Translations under genes and position numbers: made by a program | Shown here: positions 55,964-64,000 of the stretch, one piece after another | How the letters are laid out: each line of letters opens with the position of its first letter | How positions within the stretch are numbered: position 1 is the stretch's first letter | Assembly: GCF_017642925.1 (NCBI RefSeq) | Contig: NZ_JAEPOL010000001.1 | Coordinates: 62,001 to 126,000 of the forward strand | Length of the DNA stretch: 64,000 nucleotides | Reading direction: 5' to 3' | DNA from: Maricaulis sp. | GTDB taxonomy: Bacteria > Pseudomonadota > Alphaproteobacteria > Caulobacterales > Maricaulaceae | Notes under the pieces: model-generated | Told to the model about the DNA's origin: nothing | The model's database searches: none | What the model saw: the letters and a program-made list of their open reading frames with translations, nothing else

Positions 55964-56569
55964 TCAGGCGGTTTTCGGCTTGACCCGCAGCGTCACATAG
56001 AAGGCCCCGCCGCCGCCATGGCGGATATGGGCGGGGGCTATTCCTGACACCTGCTGACGAAACTCCGGACTGCCCAGCCATTCCGGCAATTTGCGCCGCA
56101 GGACGCCGGGTTCTTCGACATAGTCCCACGGCTCGGCATCGCGCTCGCGCGTCTTCAGCCCCTTGCCGGTGATCACCAGCACGGTGCGATATCCCCCCCT
56201 GTGGGCCATCGTGATAAAATGGCGCAGCGAGGACAGCGCCTGGTCCTGGGTCAGGCCGTGAAGATCGAGGCGGGCATCGATCTCCACCCGTCCCCGGCGC
56301 ACGCGTTTTTCCGTCGACCGGTCGTGCGGCACCGGCGGGTGATGGGTCGCCGGATCACGATAGGCATGACGCTGCGGCAGCGGCTTGTCCGGCTTGCGGG
56401 CGGAAACGTCACCGGACGGGGCATCAATGTTACGCGAAGGGGGCACCAATGGGGGCTCTTCGTCACGCTCAAGCGACTGTTTCTTGGCATCATCGAGCGG
56501 CTTCACCGACCGCGCCACCTTCCGCCAGAGCGCGCGCTCCTCGGGCCGGATTGTCCGCTTGCCCTTCAC
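55964..56569 (-). CDS. Smr-domain protein
   Basis: The 201-residue protein has a charged N-terminal linker (about 1-95) and a C-terminal Smr domain. RLDLHGLTQDQALSSLRHFI, VLVITGKGLKTRERD and HIRHGGGGAFYVTLR are the LDxHG, TGxG and HGGxGAxYV motifs. Smr domains are nicking nucleases or RNases in ribosome-collision and DNA contexts. It begins 6 bp after the mltA stop, a common alphaproteobacterial neighbour. Confidence 0.92.
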   Translation of the reverse strand: MKGKRTIRPEERALWRKVARSVKPLDDAKKQSLERDEEPPLVPPSRNIDAPSGDVSARKPDKPLPQRHAYRDPATHHPPVPHDRSTEKRVRRGRVEIDARLDLHGLTQDQALSSLRHFITMAHRGGYRTVLVITGKGLKTRERDAEPWDYVEEPGVLRRKLPEWLGSPEFRQQVSGIAPAHIRHGGGGAFYVTLRVKPKTA

Positions 56570-56575
56570 GGCCGG

Positions 56576-57829
56576 TCACGCAGGCGGGCGTTCGGCGAAC
56601 AGGCGCGCAACCACTGTGTGCGGCAACAGCATCACCCATTCTGCCTGCGCCCGCGTCGACCCGGCCCGGCGCTCTGCCGCCTCGCCCCAGCCCCAGAAAA
56701 AATCCACCCGCAACGGACCCGTGATCGCCCCGCCCGTATCCTGGGTCACGACCAGGCCGGACCAAGGACCCAGCTCGGGCAGGTCGGCACTCAGCCAGAC
56801 CGGCACGCCATAGGCATGCTGGGACGGGTCGACCGCGATCGAGGCCATCGGCGTCAGCGGCACGCCGGCCGAACCGGACGGACCGATCGCCGGATCGTCC
56901 AGCATCCGGGTCTGGAAGAAGACATAGCGCGGATTGACGGCAAACAGCTCGGCCGTGGCCTGCGGACCGTTATCCTCCAGCCAGGCCTCGATCCCCGCCT
57001 TGGACGCGGCATGCGCTTCCAGCTCGCCACGCTCGATCAGCTCGCGGCCGATCGAGCGGTAGGGCAGGCCGTTGTGCGCGGCAAAGGCGGCGCGCTCCTG
57101 ATGACCGTCGGGCCAGACCAGGCGGCCGGACCCCTGGATCTGCAGGAAGAAGACATCGGCCGGACGGCCCCAGGCAAAAATCTCGCCGGCATTCAGGCGC
57201 TCGATCTCGCCGCGATCCTTGTAGAGGACCAGCTCGCCGCCTCGCACCTCGCCGACAATCCGGCGCCCGGCCAGGGCCGGATCGAACCGGCCCAGATCGA
57301 CCGTCACCAGATCGTCCGGACGCCGGCGCAGGGGCTGGGTGAAACCGTTTCCGGGCTCCGGACGGACATGGACGAAAGGCTCGTAATAGCCTGTCATCAT
57401 GCCGGTTTGCGCCTCGGTCCCGCTCTCCGGCTCCACAGCGACAACGCGGACCGGCGTGAACACCGCCTCGAAAACCGGCTGCAGCGGCGCCGAACCGGGT
57501 TCCACCGCATCGAGCTGGGTACAGGCCTCGCGCCAGTCGGCGACCGTTCCGGCCCAGGCGGCCCGTTCGCTGAGCGCCGCAGCCCCCTCACGCACCCGCA
57601 GGCGTTCACAGCTGCGCAGGAAGGCCGATTGCGCGTCGGCGAGATCGGCCTCTGCCCAGCCGGGCAGCGCATCCCAGCTGGCGGGCAGGAATTCGAGCGT
57701 ATCGGGTAGGGGCGCCGGCGGTTCTTCCGGCTGCGGCGCGGGTTCAGGCTCCGGCTGGCATGCGATCAGCAGCAGACAACCGGCCGCGACCGTCCAGGGT
57801 GCGCGCCGGCCATCAAGCCGAGGCGACAC
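56576..57829 (-). CDS. mltA: MltA, membrane-bound lytic murein transglycosylase A
   Basis: MltA cleaves peptidoglycan glycan strands to 1,6-anhydro products. The 417-residue lipoprotein has a lipobox at Cys24 (LLLIAC) followed by a Pro/Glu-rich linker. The MltA domain contains GMMTGYYEPFV and FFLQIQGSGRLVWPDG. The 3D segment, VTQDTGGAITGPLRVDFFWGWG, has conserved Asp364 and Asp376. The start overlaps the Tim44-like gene by 17 bp. Its product would supply an AmpG-like permease. Confidence 0.94.
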   Translation of the reverse strand: MSPRLDGRRAPWTVAAGCLLLIACQPEPEPAPQPEEPPAPLPDTLEFLPASWDALPGWAEADLADAQSAFLRSCERLRVREGAAALSERAAWAGTVADWREACTQLDAVEPGSAPLQPVFEAVFTPVRVVAVEPESGTEAQTGMMTGYYEPFVHVRPEPGNGFTQPLRRRPDDLVTVDLGRFDPALAGRRIVGEVRGGELVLYKDRGEIERLNAGEIFAWGRPADVFFLQIQGSGRLVWPDGHQERAAFAAHNGLPYRSIGRELIERGELEAHAASKAGIEAWLEDNGPQATAELFAVNPRYVFFQTRMLDDPAIGPSGSAGVPLTPMASIAVDPSQHAYGVPVWLSADLPELGPWSGLVVTQDTGGAITGPLRVDFFWGWGEAAERRAGSTRAQAEWVMLLPHTVVARLFAERPPA

Positions 57830-58442
57830 GGGTCAGCACCCAGTTCGGATTGCTGTCGTCCGTGCGGCGCTGGAAGACCCAGTCCTCGTGGACCGTGGAG
57901 AGACGACTGAAGTCGCCGGCGACAGACTTGCCATTGGCGTCCAGGGTCTCGGTCGCGATCTCGGCATCGAAATGCACCTTGATCGTCGCGACATGATCGG
58001 TGTGATCCGCCTCGGTGATCTCGGCCGAACGGATGCGCTCGATCTCCGTACGCACGGTCTCGCCCTTCGTCTCGCGCTTGGCAATGGCGGCCTCGTAGCG
58101 ATCGTAGACGGTTGGTGCGAGCAGCGGTTTGAGGGTTTCGCGATCGCCCCGGGCAAAGGCCTCGACGATCATTTCATAGGCGGCGCGGGCGCCTTCCAGG
58201 AAGCGCGCCGGGTCGAAGCTGGTATCGGCAGCGGCAATGGCTTCCAGACCGGCCGCGGCCGGTCCCTCGAAGGCCGGGCGCAGATGCGTGGCGTTTTCCG
58301 ACGCCAGGCCCTTGCGGGTTTCGACATCCCGGGGGGCTGGCGCTTCCATATGGCCTTCCCGCCGTCCGAGCACGGAATACAGGCGGATGGCGAAGAAAAC
58401 GGCGATGGCACCGAAGATAAGGGTCGAGAGGAGTTCGATCAT
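57813..58442 (-). CDS. Tim44/TimA-like membrane-anchored protein
   Basis: ATG 58442 (MIELLSTLIFGAIAVFFAIR) gives 209 residues with an N-terminal anchor (about 3-22). The Tim44-like domain includes FLEGARAAYEMIVEAFARGDRETLKPLLAPTVYDRYEAAI. Such proteins lie in the Tim44 superfamily and sit beside secB and mltA in alphaproteobacteria. The gene is divergent from secB. Its role in secretion is suggested only by homology. Confidence 0.9.
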   Translation of the reverse strand: MIELLSTLIFGAIAVFFAIRLYSVLGRREGHMEAPAPRDVETRKGLASENATHLRPAFEGPAAAGLEAIAAADTSFDPARFLEGARAAYEMIVEAFARGDRETLKPLLAPTVYDRYEAAIAKRETKGETVRTEIERIRSAEITEADHTDHVATIKVHFDAEIATETLDANGKSVAGDFSRLSTVHEDWVFQRRTDDSNPNWVLTRVASA

Positions 58443-58645
58443 CAAGGTCCGCCAGACTGGGCAAGCAACAGGTCCAGTCCCTAGATATAGGCCGGATTGG
58501 CGGTCACGTCAGCCTCTGCGCTGTGGTGCTGCCAGCTTGCCGCAGGCAGGCCCGCATGTTAACGGGCCCGCCTTGTTTCAGTGCGGCCCTGTTAGAAGGG
58601 TCCGACATTCACCTTGCCCGAACCGGGGCTCATCCGGGGACTTAA

Positions 58646-59179
58646 ATGACCGACGCACCGTCCACGCCGACCGATAACCAGACGCCCGCCCAGCCGCAGC
58701 TTCGCGTGCTGGCGCAGTATGTGAAGGATCTCTCCTTCGAAAATCCCGGTGCGCCGGACACGCTGCGCCCGGGTCAGCCGGCCCCCGGCATCGACCTGTC
58801 GATCGACGTGCGCGCCCGCAATGTCGGCGACGATACGTTTGAAGTTCTCCTGGTGATCAATGCGCGCGCCAGCCGCAAGACCGAAGCCGGTGAAGACAGC
58901 GTCGTCTTCATCGCAGAGCTGTCCTATGGCGGCCTGTTCCAGCTGGCCAACATCCCGGACACCGAGCGCGAGCCCTTCCTGCTGATCGAATGCCCGCGCA
59001 TGATCTTCCCCTATGCGCGCCGCATCCTCGCCGACACCACGCGCGACGGTAATTTCCCGCCGCTGATGCTGGATCCGGTGGATTTCGCCAGCCTCTACCG
59101 CCAGCAGCTGGCCAAGCGTGCCGCGGCCGTTCCGGGCGCCGACACGAACGGCAATGGCGATCCGGCCGCGTCGAACTGA
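58646..59179 (+). CDS. secB: SecB, protein-export chaperone
   Basis: SecB holds pre-proteins unfolded for SecA. The 177-residue product has the SecB core: VLAQYVKDLSFENPGAP, FEVLLVINARAS, VFIAELSYGGLFQLANIP and PFLLIECPRMIFPYARRILAD, then GNFPPLMLDPVDFASLY. The N-terminal and C-terminal tails are longer than in E. coli, as is usual in this class. It is divergent from the Tim44-like gene and convergent with dnaQ. Confidence 0.97.
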   Translation: MTDAPSTPTDNQTPAQPQLRVLAQYVKDLSFENPGAPDTLRPGQPAPGIDLSIDVRARNVGDDTFEVLLVINARASRKTEAGEDSVVFIAELSYGGLFQLANIPDTEREPFLLIECPRMIFPYARRILADTTRDGNFPPLMLDPVDFASLYRQQLAKRAAAVPGADTNGNGDPAASN

Positions 59180-59188
59180 CGCAAGCCG

Positions 59189-59881
59189 CTAGACGTTCGA
59201 CAGACGTTTCCAGAGCGCGTCGTCGCCCAGCTCGTCGATAAAGGCGGCATGGGCGGCGCGCTCTGCGTCGGACACGCGCGAAACCAGCGGCTGCGGCCGC
59301 GGCGCTCGCGCAGGAAACGCCACCTTGCCACCCTCCGAGGCGTGCCGGCCGGACAGGTCGAGCGCCCGGGTGCGCCCACCGGTCAGTTCCAGATACACCT
59401 CGGCCAGCAGCAGGGCGTCGATCAGCGCGCCGTGCTTGTCACGCGTGTCGAGCGAGATATCGAACCGTTTGCAGAGCGCATCGAGCGACACATAGGAACC
59501 AGGAAACTTGGCGCGGGCAATGCGGGCCGTGTCCTTGAACCGGTCTTCCGGATAGATGGGGTGGCCGAGCCGCGCGAGCTCCATATTGATGAAGCCGCGG
59601 TCGAAAGGCGCATTGTGCGCGACCAGGACGGCGTCGCCGACAAAGGCCAGGAAATCCTCGGCGATCTCCTCGAACAGGGGTTTGTCGGCGAGGAATTCCG
59701 CGGTCAGTCCGGTGATCTCGATCACTTCCTTGGGGATGGAGCGCTGCGGATTGACGTAGGCATGAAAGGTCTTGCCGGTCGGGATGCAGTCGATCACCTC
59801 GACGCAGCCCAGCTCGGTCACCCGGTCGCCGGTATTGGGATCGAGACCCGTGGTTTCCGTATCGAAGACAATTTCCCGCAT
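59189..59881 (-). CDS. dnaQ: DnaQ, DNA polymerase III epsilon subunit
   Basis: DnaQ is the 3'-5' proofreading exonuclease. I start at ATG 59881 (MREIVFDTETTGLDPN), preceded by an AGGGG site, giving 230 residues. The Exo motifs are FDTETTGLD (I), VAHNAPFDRGF (II) and KHGALIDALLLAEVY (III, HxAxxD). FVNYF-type binding ends are less clear. It follows coaE by 46 bp. Confidence 0.95.
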   Translation of the reverse strand: MREIVFDTETTGLDPNTGDRVTELGCVEVIDCIPTGKTFHAYVNPQRSIPKEVIEITGLTAEFLADKPLFEEIAEDFLAFVGDAVLVAHNAPFDRGFINMELARLGHPIYPEDRFKDTARIARAKFPGSYVSLDALCKRFDISLDTRDKHGALIDALLLAEVYLELTGGRTRALDLSGRHASEGGKVAFPARAPRPQPLVSRVSDAERAAHAAFIDELGDDALWKRLSNV

Positions 59882-59927
59882 GTCCGCCCCTGGACCTCTC
59901 TGGCTGTCGGCCGCCTGCCCAAAATGT

Positions 59928-60521
59928 CTAGCTGGCGCGCAGGGCCGCAATGATCTTGCTAACCTGCTGACGCGCATCGTCGAAACCGCCCGATGTTTCA
60001 ACGATATAATCCGCTTTTTCGAGCTTCACCGAATCAGGTGTCTGCCGCGCGATTATGGCCGCCAGCTTGTCTTCCGTCATGCCGGGCCGCTGCAGCACGC
60101 GTTCGCGGCGGACATCATGCGGTGCATGCACGGCAATCACCGCATCGACATGTTCATGACCGCCCGTTTCGAACAGGAGCGGGACATCCAGGATGACGAT
60201 GTCGGCGCCGTCTTTCTTTGCAACATCGAGAAAATGCTGCCGGGCCTCGCCGACCAGGGGGTGCACGATGGCTTCAAGGCGCGCAAAGCCGTCCGGATCG
60301 TCATTCAACTGCCGGGAAAGCCGCGCCCGGTCGATCGATCCGTCTTCGGCAAGCGAGCCGGGAAAAGCGGCCTCAACCGGCCCGACGGCCGCGCCGCCGG
60401 CATCATAGAGTGCATGCACACAAGCATCGGAGTCGAAGACCGGGATGCCGGCTTCGCGGAACAGCCTGGCTGTTGCCGACTTTCCCATGCCGATGGACCC
60501 TGTCAGACCGATGATTTTCAC
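59928..60521 (-). CDS. coaE: CoaE, dephospho-CoA kinase
   Basis: CoaE phosphorylates dephospho-CoA in the last step of coenzyme A synthesis. The 197-residue product has P-loop GLTGSIGMGKS (5-15), DSDACVH and VLDVPLLFETG. It begins with GTG 60521, overlapping the aroE stop (GTGA). Length and motifs are normal. Confidence 0.95.
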   Translation of the reverse strand: MKIIGLTGSIGMGKSATARLFREAGIPVFDSDACVHALYDAGGAAVGPVEAAFPGSLAEDGSIDRARLSRQLNDDPDGFARLEAIVHPLVGEARQHFLDVAKKDGADIVILDVPLLFETGGHEHVDAVIAVHAPHDVRRERVLQRPGMTEDKLAAIIARQTPDSVKLEKADYIVETSGGFDDARQQVSKIIAALRAS

Positions 60522-61369
60522 GGGCGGGCTCCCAGCACTTCAAGCAGGACCGGACGAACCGGCGGATCGGCCGGTGCTTCCCGGCCGAAGAAAGCGCGGA
60601 AGCTGGGCCGGGCCTGGCCGATCAGCATGTCCAGCCCGTCGATGGTTTTAAGCCCGGCCTGCCTCGCCCCGGCGAGGAAACCCGTGACGAGCGGCGTATA
60701 GACGCTGTCGAACACGATCGCACCGGACCGCGCTTTTCCCCAGTCCATGGCGAGGTCGTTTTCACCTTTCAGGCCAAGCGCAGTCGCATTGACGACGATG
60801 TCGGCATCGGCGAGGGCCGCATCGCGGTCGTCCCAGGCGACAATCGCGGCATCGGGGGCAAGTTCAGCCGCCAGGGCCCGGGCCCGGTCAGCGGTCCGGT
60901 TGGTGATGATGAGATGATTGACACCCGATGTCACCAGCGCATGGACCAGGGCGCGGGCCGCGCCGCCTGCACCGAGCACCAGGGCGGTTGACTGGTGATA
61001 GGCGGGTTTAGCGGGTTCCAGGGCATTCAGGAAGCCGGTGGCATCGGAATTGTCGACCAGAATACCGTCAGGATGAAATGTCAGGAGATTGGCGGCACCG
61101 ATGGCCTTGGCGGCCGGTGTCGCCCGGTCGGCCAGGGCCAGGGCAGCTTCCTTGTGTGGCAGGGTGACATTGAGGCCGCTGGCCTGGGTGCCGGCCAGCC
61201 CGCGCACAAAGGCCTCAAAACCTGATGGCGGCACGGCAAATGGCAGGTAGGCGGCGTCCAGTCCGAGCGTGCGGATCCAGTGCCCCATCAGTCTGGGCGA
61301 CAGCGAATGCGAGACCGGATCGCCCACCACGCCGGCAAAGACCGCCCGGCCTGTCAGCCCGACCGTCAT
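60518..61369 (-). CDS. aroE: AroE, shikimate dehydrogenase
   Basis: AroE reduces 3-dehydroshikimate with NADPH in the aromatic pathway. ATG 61369 (MTVGLTGRAVFAGVVGDPVS) gives 283 residues. SHSLSPRLM binds substrate, LNVTLPHK contains catalytic Lys73, and VLGAGGAARALVHAL binds NADPH. It overlaps the maf stop by ATGA and the coaE start by 4 bp. Confidence 0.95.
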   Translation of the reverse strand: MTVGLTGRAVFAGVVGDPVSHSLSPRLMGHWIRTLGLDAAYLPFAVPPSGFEAFVRGLAGTQASGLNVTLPHKEAALALADRATPAAKAIGAANLLTFHPDGILVDNSDATGFLNALEPAKPAYHQSTALVLGAGGAARALVHALVTSGVNHLIITNRTADRARALAAELAPDAAIVAWDDRDAALADADIVVNATALGLKGENDLAMDWGKARSGAIVFDSVYTPLVTGFLAGARQAGLKTIDGLDMLIGQARPSFRAFFGREAPADPPVRPVLLEVLGARP

Positions 61370-61956
61370 GCCGGGATCACGTCGAATTCGCGCAGCGCAT
61401 CCAGCAGCGGCAGAAGCGGCAGGCCGAGAATGGCGTAGTAGTCGCCGTCGATTTTCTCGAACAATTGCGCGCCCAGACCTTCGAACGCATAGGCACCGAC
61501 GCTGGCGGTCAGGGCAAAACCGGCCCGCTCGAGATAGTCGTCGAGGAAGGCATCGGAAAAGGCGCGCACATGCAGGGTGGAAGATTGCTGGTGCTGCCAG
61601 ACGCATTCACCGTCCCGATAAAGCGCCAGGCCGGAATGCAGCTGGTGCGACCGGCCCCGCATGGCCATCAGGCGATCGCGGGCGAGGGCGGCGTCCGGAA
61701 GCTTGTCGAGGAGTGAGCCGTCCAGTTCCATCGTCTGGTCGGCACCCAATACCAGGGCTTTCGGCCGGCCGCGCGAAACGGCTTCGGCCTTGGCCTTGCC
61801 CAGCACCAGCGCCATCTCGGCCGGCGAGAGATCGCTGCGCTGCTCCTTGATCACGCTCTCATCGACGTCGGGCTTTTCGACCGAGAAATCGATGCCCGCA
61901 TTGTCGAGGATCTGGCGGCGGATCTGGCTGCCGGAAGCGAGGACGAAGTCAGTCAT
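61366..61956 (-). CDS. maf: Maf/YceF-type nucleotide pyrophosphatase
   Basis: Maf proteins hydrolyse modified or canonical nucleoside triphosphates and affect septation. The 196-residue product begins MTDFVLASGSQIRRQILDNAG, the phosphate-binding motif, and contains LVLGADQTM with the catalytic Asp. The YYAILGLPLLPLLDALREF end is also typical. It sits in the ppsR-maf-aroE-coaE chain with ATGA overlaps. The substrate subfamily is not settled. Confidence 0.93.
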   Translation of the reverse strand: MTDFVLASGSQIRRQILDNAGIDFSVEKPDVDESVIKEQRSDLSPAEMALVLGKAKAEAVSRGRPKALVLGADQTMELDGSLLDKLPDAALARDRLMAMRGRSHQLHSGLALYRDGECVWQHQQSSTLHVRAFSDAFLDDYLERAGFALTASVGAYAFEGLGAQLFEKIDGDYYAILGLPLLPLLDALREFDVIPA

Positions 61957-62795
61957 GATTTGGCTGCGCGCTTTTCATTGACGAGATTGATGATCTTGGC
62001 GGCCGTTTCCTCGATCGATCGGCGTGTGACATCGATGGTCGGCCATTTATGCTTGGCGTAGAGCCGCTTGGCGTAAAGGATTTCGTCGCGCACTGCGAAG
62101 TCGTCAATATAATCGGTATCGCGGTCTTCATTCAGGCTCAGCAGGCGATTGCGGCGGATCTGCACGATGCGTTCCGGTGAAGCGGTCAGACCGACAACGA
62201 GCGGATTGCGCAGTTTGAAGATCGCCTCGGGCAGGGGCACATCCTTGACCAGCGGGATATTTGCGGCGCGATAGCCACGATGGGCGAGATAGACGCTGGT
62301 CGGGGTTTTCGAGGTGCGGCTGACGCCCAGCAGCACGATATCGGCCGCTTCATAATCGTCGCCCTGTCCGTCATCATGCGCCATTGTATAATTGAGCGCG
62401 TCGATGCGGCGGAAATATTCGGCGTCCAAGGAGCGCTGGGCGCCGGCCCGGCTAGCCACCGGCCGGCCGAGATAGGTACTCAGCGTGGCGAGCATCGGAT
62501 CGAGCACGGCAATCGCCGGCACGCCGAGCTCGGCACAGCGCGTTTCCAGCTCCCGGCGCAGATCGGCATTGACGATCGTGTACATCACCACGCCCGGATA
62601 GGCTTCCACCTCTTCGAACACGCGCTCCATCTGCCGTGACGAGCGGACCAGGGCGTACAAATGTTCCAGCGGATGCGTGCCTTCGAACTGCGCCACCGAA
62701 GCACGCATCACCTCCATCAATGTCTCACCGGTTGAATCTGACACCATATGGATGTGGAAACATGTTTCGAAGCGTGTGGACGGCGGAACGGTCAT
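61953..62795 (-). CDS. ppsR: PpsR/PDRP, PEP synthase or PPDK regulatory kinase/phosphorylase
   Basis: This protein reversibly phosphorylates PEP synthase or pyruvate phosphate dikinase to switch its activity. The 280-residue product contains FHIHMVSDSTGETLMEVMRAS near the N-terminus and the nucleotide motif GVSRTSKTPTSVYLAHRGYRAANIPLV. It was formerly UPF0085; the Rickettsia homologue is RP001. It starts the four-gene overlapping chain and faces hemE across the candidate origin. Confidence 0.95.
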   Translation of the reverse strand: MTVPPSTRFETCFHIHMVSDSTGETLMEVMRASVAQFEGTHPLEHLYALVRSSRQMERVFEEVEAYPGVVMYTIVNADLRRELETRCAELGVPAIAVLDPMLATLSTYLGRPVASRAGAQRSLDAEYFRRIDALNYTMAHDDGQGDDYEAADIVLLGVSRTSKTPTSVYLAHRGYRAANIPLVKDVPLPEAIFKLRNPLVVGLTASPERIVQIRRNRLLSLNEDRDTDYIDDFAVRDEILYAKRLYAKHKWPTIDVTRRSIEETAAKIINLVNEKRAAKS

Positions 62796-63249
62796 GGCGC
62801 GTTTTTGCCCCTCGATCGCGTTTACGATCTGTTAACAAATTGGGAAAACCGGCCACATTCTGGCCATTCGCTTCCCGCCCTGTGAGTAGTACCGGGTGTT
62901 ACCCGGCGCAACCAACACCTCTTTCCACACGCCGGACGCTGTGAACAAGCCTGTTCAGGAATATCGGCAATTCACAGGGTGTATCTCGTTTTCGACACGA
63001 TATTCTTTGAAGATATGTATCCAGCTTGTTGGATTTAAATAAGAGTTTCGGTTTTAAAACGGCTCGTTCTGGCCGGGGTGTGGATATCGCGCCGTGGACG
63101 GGGATATCCGGCAAAACGGTATAACCGTATTCGCCCACACCATTCACGGCCCTACAATCACATCAATTCAATAAGATGGTTTTGGGAAGAAAAAGGGGCT
63201 GGTGAAAAGGACGCATTGATCGAAAGCCCGCGGATGCCTATCAGGCGGT
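62796..63249. other. Candidate chromosomal replication origin (Cori-like)
   Basis: The 454-bp region between divergent ppsR and hemE holds an AT-rich block (62995-63060). Near-matches to the DnaA box TTWTNCACA with one mismatch lie at 62921-62929, 62940-62948 (minus strand) and 63079-63087 (minus strand); one with two mismatches is at 62968-62976. A CtrA-like box (TTTA-N7-TTAAC) is at 62821-62836. Palindromes GGATATC/GATATCC (63082-63109) and ACGGT-ATA-ACCGT (63116-63128) follow. In Caulobacter and Rickettsia the origin lies between these same two genes. Confidence 0.75.
62821..62836 (+). promoter_or_regulatory. CtrA-like binding box inside the candidate origin
   Basis: TTTA, seven bases, then TTAAC departs from TTAA-N7-TTAAC at one position. 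In Caulobacter, CtrA binds such boxes in the origin to block initiation. Only one convincing box is seen. Confidence 0.4.
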
Positions 63250-64000
63250 ATGACACTGACTTCGAAAAAACCGATGCTCGCCGTCCTCTCCGGAGAGACG
63301 CGCACTCCGCCTCCGGTCTGGCTGATGCGCCAGGCCGGCCGGTATCTCGACGAGTACCGGGAGGTTCGCTCCCGGGCGAAGAATTTCATCGATTTCTGTT
63401 TCTCGCCCGATCTGGCGGCCGAAGTGACTCTGCAGCCGATCCGCCGGTTCGGCTTCGACGCAGCGATCCTGTTTGCCGACATCCTGCTGATCCCGATCGC
63501 ACTGGGCCGCAAGGTCTGGTTCGTCACGGGTGAGGGTCCCAGGCTGGAGCCCTTCGATCCGCTGGCGTTCGAGACGCTGACGCCAGAGCGTGCCCGCGAA
63601 GTGTTGGCACCGGTCGGTGAGACCTTGCGCCGGGTTGCGCCTGAACTGCCAGACGAGACAACGCTGATCGGCTTTGCCGGAGCGCCCTGGACCGTCGCGA
63701 CCTATATGGTCGAGGGCGGGGGATCAAAGGACCGGTTTTCAGCCCGCGTTGCGGCCTGGCAGCACCCGGAAGCCTTTGACGGCATGCTGGACCGGATCGC
63801 CGATGCGACGGCAGAATACCTGGTCATGCAGGCCGAGGCCGGCGCCGAGGTTCTCAAGATTTTCGACAGCTGGGCGGAAGGGCTTCCGGAACCCCTGTTC
63901 GAGCGGGTCGTGATCCGGCCGACAAAGCGGATTGTCGACAAGGTGCGGGCTGCCGGCGTGACCGTGCCGATCATCGGCTTCCCGCGGGGAGCCGGGGCTT
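63250..64000 (+). CDS. hemE: HemE, uroporphyrinogen decarboxylase, 3' end outside the window
   Basis: HemE decarboxylates uroporphyrinogen III to coproporphyrinogen III. ATG 63250 opens 250 codons that run off the right edge; the full protein is usually about 340-350 residues. PPVWLMRQAGRYLDEYREVRS is the N-terminal signature, and FAGAPWTVATYMVEGGGSKD follows. The promoter lies in the candidate origin. The product supplies haem synthesis; hemW at 20.7 kb acts downstream in haem delivery. Confidence 0.96.
   Translation, partial: MTLTSKKPMLAVLSGETRTPPPVWLMRQAGRYLDEYREVRSRAKNFIDFCFSPDLAAEVTLQPIRRFGFDAAILFADILLIPIALGRKVWFVTGEGPRLEPFDPLAFETLTPERAREVLAPVGETLRRVAPELPDETTLIGFAGAPWTVATYMVEGGGSKDRFSARVAAWQHPEAFDGMLDRIADATAEYLVMQAEAGAEVLKIFDSWAEGLPEPLFERVVIRPTKRIVDKVRAAGVTVPIIGFPRGAGA

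Overview
The window is about 64 kb of GC-rich, gene-dense chromosome from an alphaproteobacterium. The Caulobacterales/Maricaulales (Maricaulis- or Oceanicaulis-like) fit best. The reasons are the glnD-murJ-trpS cluster, the ppsR-maf-aroE-coaE-dnaQ-secB-Tim44-mltA-smr run, and above all the divergent ppsR/hemE pair. In Caulobacter crescentus and Rickettsia that pair flanks the chromosome replication origin. The genus assignment is inference, and no rRNA or tRNA gene was seen.

Layout. 1-8 kb (minus strand): trpS (cut by the window edge), murJ, glnD and mutS. 8-16 kb: maeB, an AmpG-like transporter, a hybrid histidine kinase and comM. 16-19.3 kb: a BON lipoprotein coupled to gshB, then rsmI-yraN. 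19.3-22.4 kb: an LppC-type lipoprotein, hemW and rdgB. 22.4-23.6 kb: an accessory cassette of a 38-residue membrane protein, a DUF2975 protein and an Xre regulator. 23.9-28.2 kb: rph, then hrcA-grpE and an FMN-dependent glutamate-synthase-like protein. 28.2-31.4 kb: a putative HExxH protein, two tandem glycine-zipper lipoproteins, an AlkB-family dioxygenase and a small lipoprotein. 31.7-35.8 kb: dnaK, an FkbM methyltransferase and dnaJ. 35.8-46.4 kb: dapB, a WYL regulator, a DNA-repair/glyoxalase operon, nth, CHAD and ATP-grasp proteins and a PfkB kinase. 46.5-48.7 kb: a GGDEF-EAL protein. 48.7-54.7 kb: hslV and hslU, separated by a 4-kb accessory block rich in repeats. 54.7-62.8 kb: LysE, a P-loop ATPase, smr, mltA, Tim44-like, secB, dnaQ, coaE, aroE, maf and ppsR. 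62.8-63.25 kb: the candidate replication origin. 63.25 kb to the end: hemE (cut by the window edge).

Themes. Heat-shock and proteostasis genes are concentrated here (hrcA-grpE, dnaK/dnaJ, hslV/hslU, secB), as are genome-integrity genes (mutS, nth, an AlkB homologue, an Ada-like protein, rdgB, maf, dnaQ). Many genes are translationally coupled through ATGA, GTGA or TGATG junctions. The non-coding sequence is unusually rich in palindromic repeat families. One family, built on CCCCGGA..TTCCGGGG, occurs ten times. A 163-bp composite element occurs twice, and a 231-bp direct repeat occurs twice.

The most interesting signals are the candidate origin between ppsR and hemE; a close match to the parS partition site about 25 kb from it; the small-membrane-protein/DUF2975/Xre cassette with two palindromes in its promoter; the FkbM gene placed between dnaK and dnaJ; and the split hslV/hslU pair.
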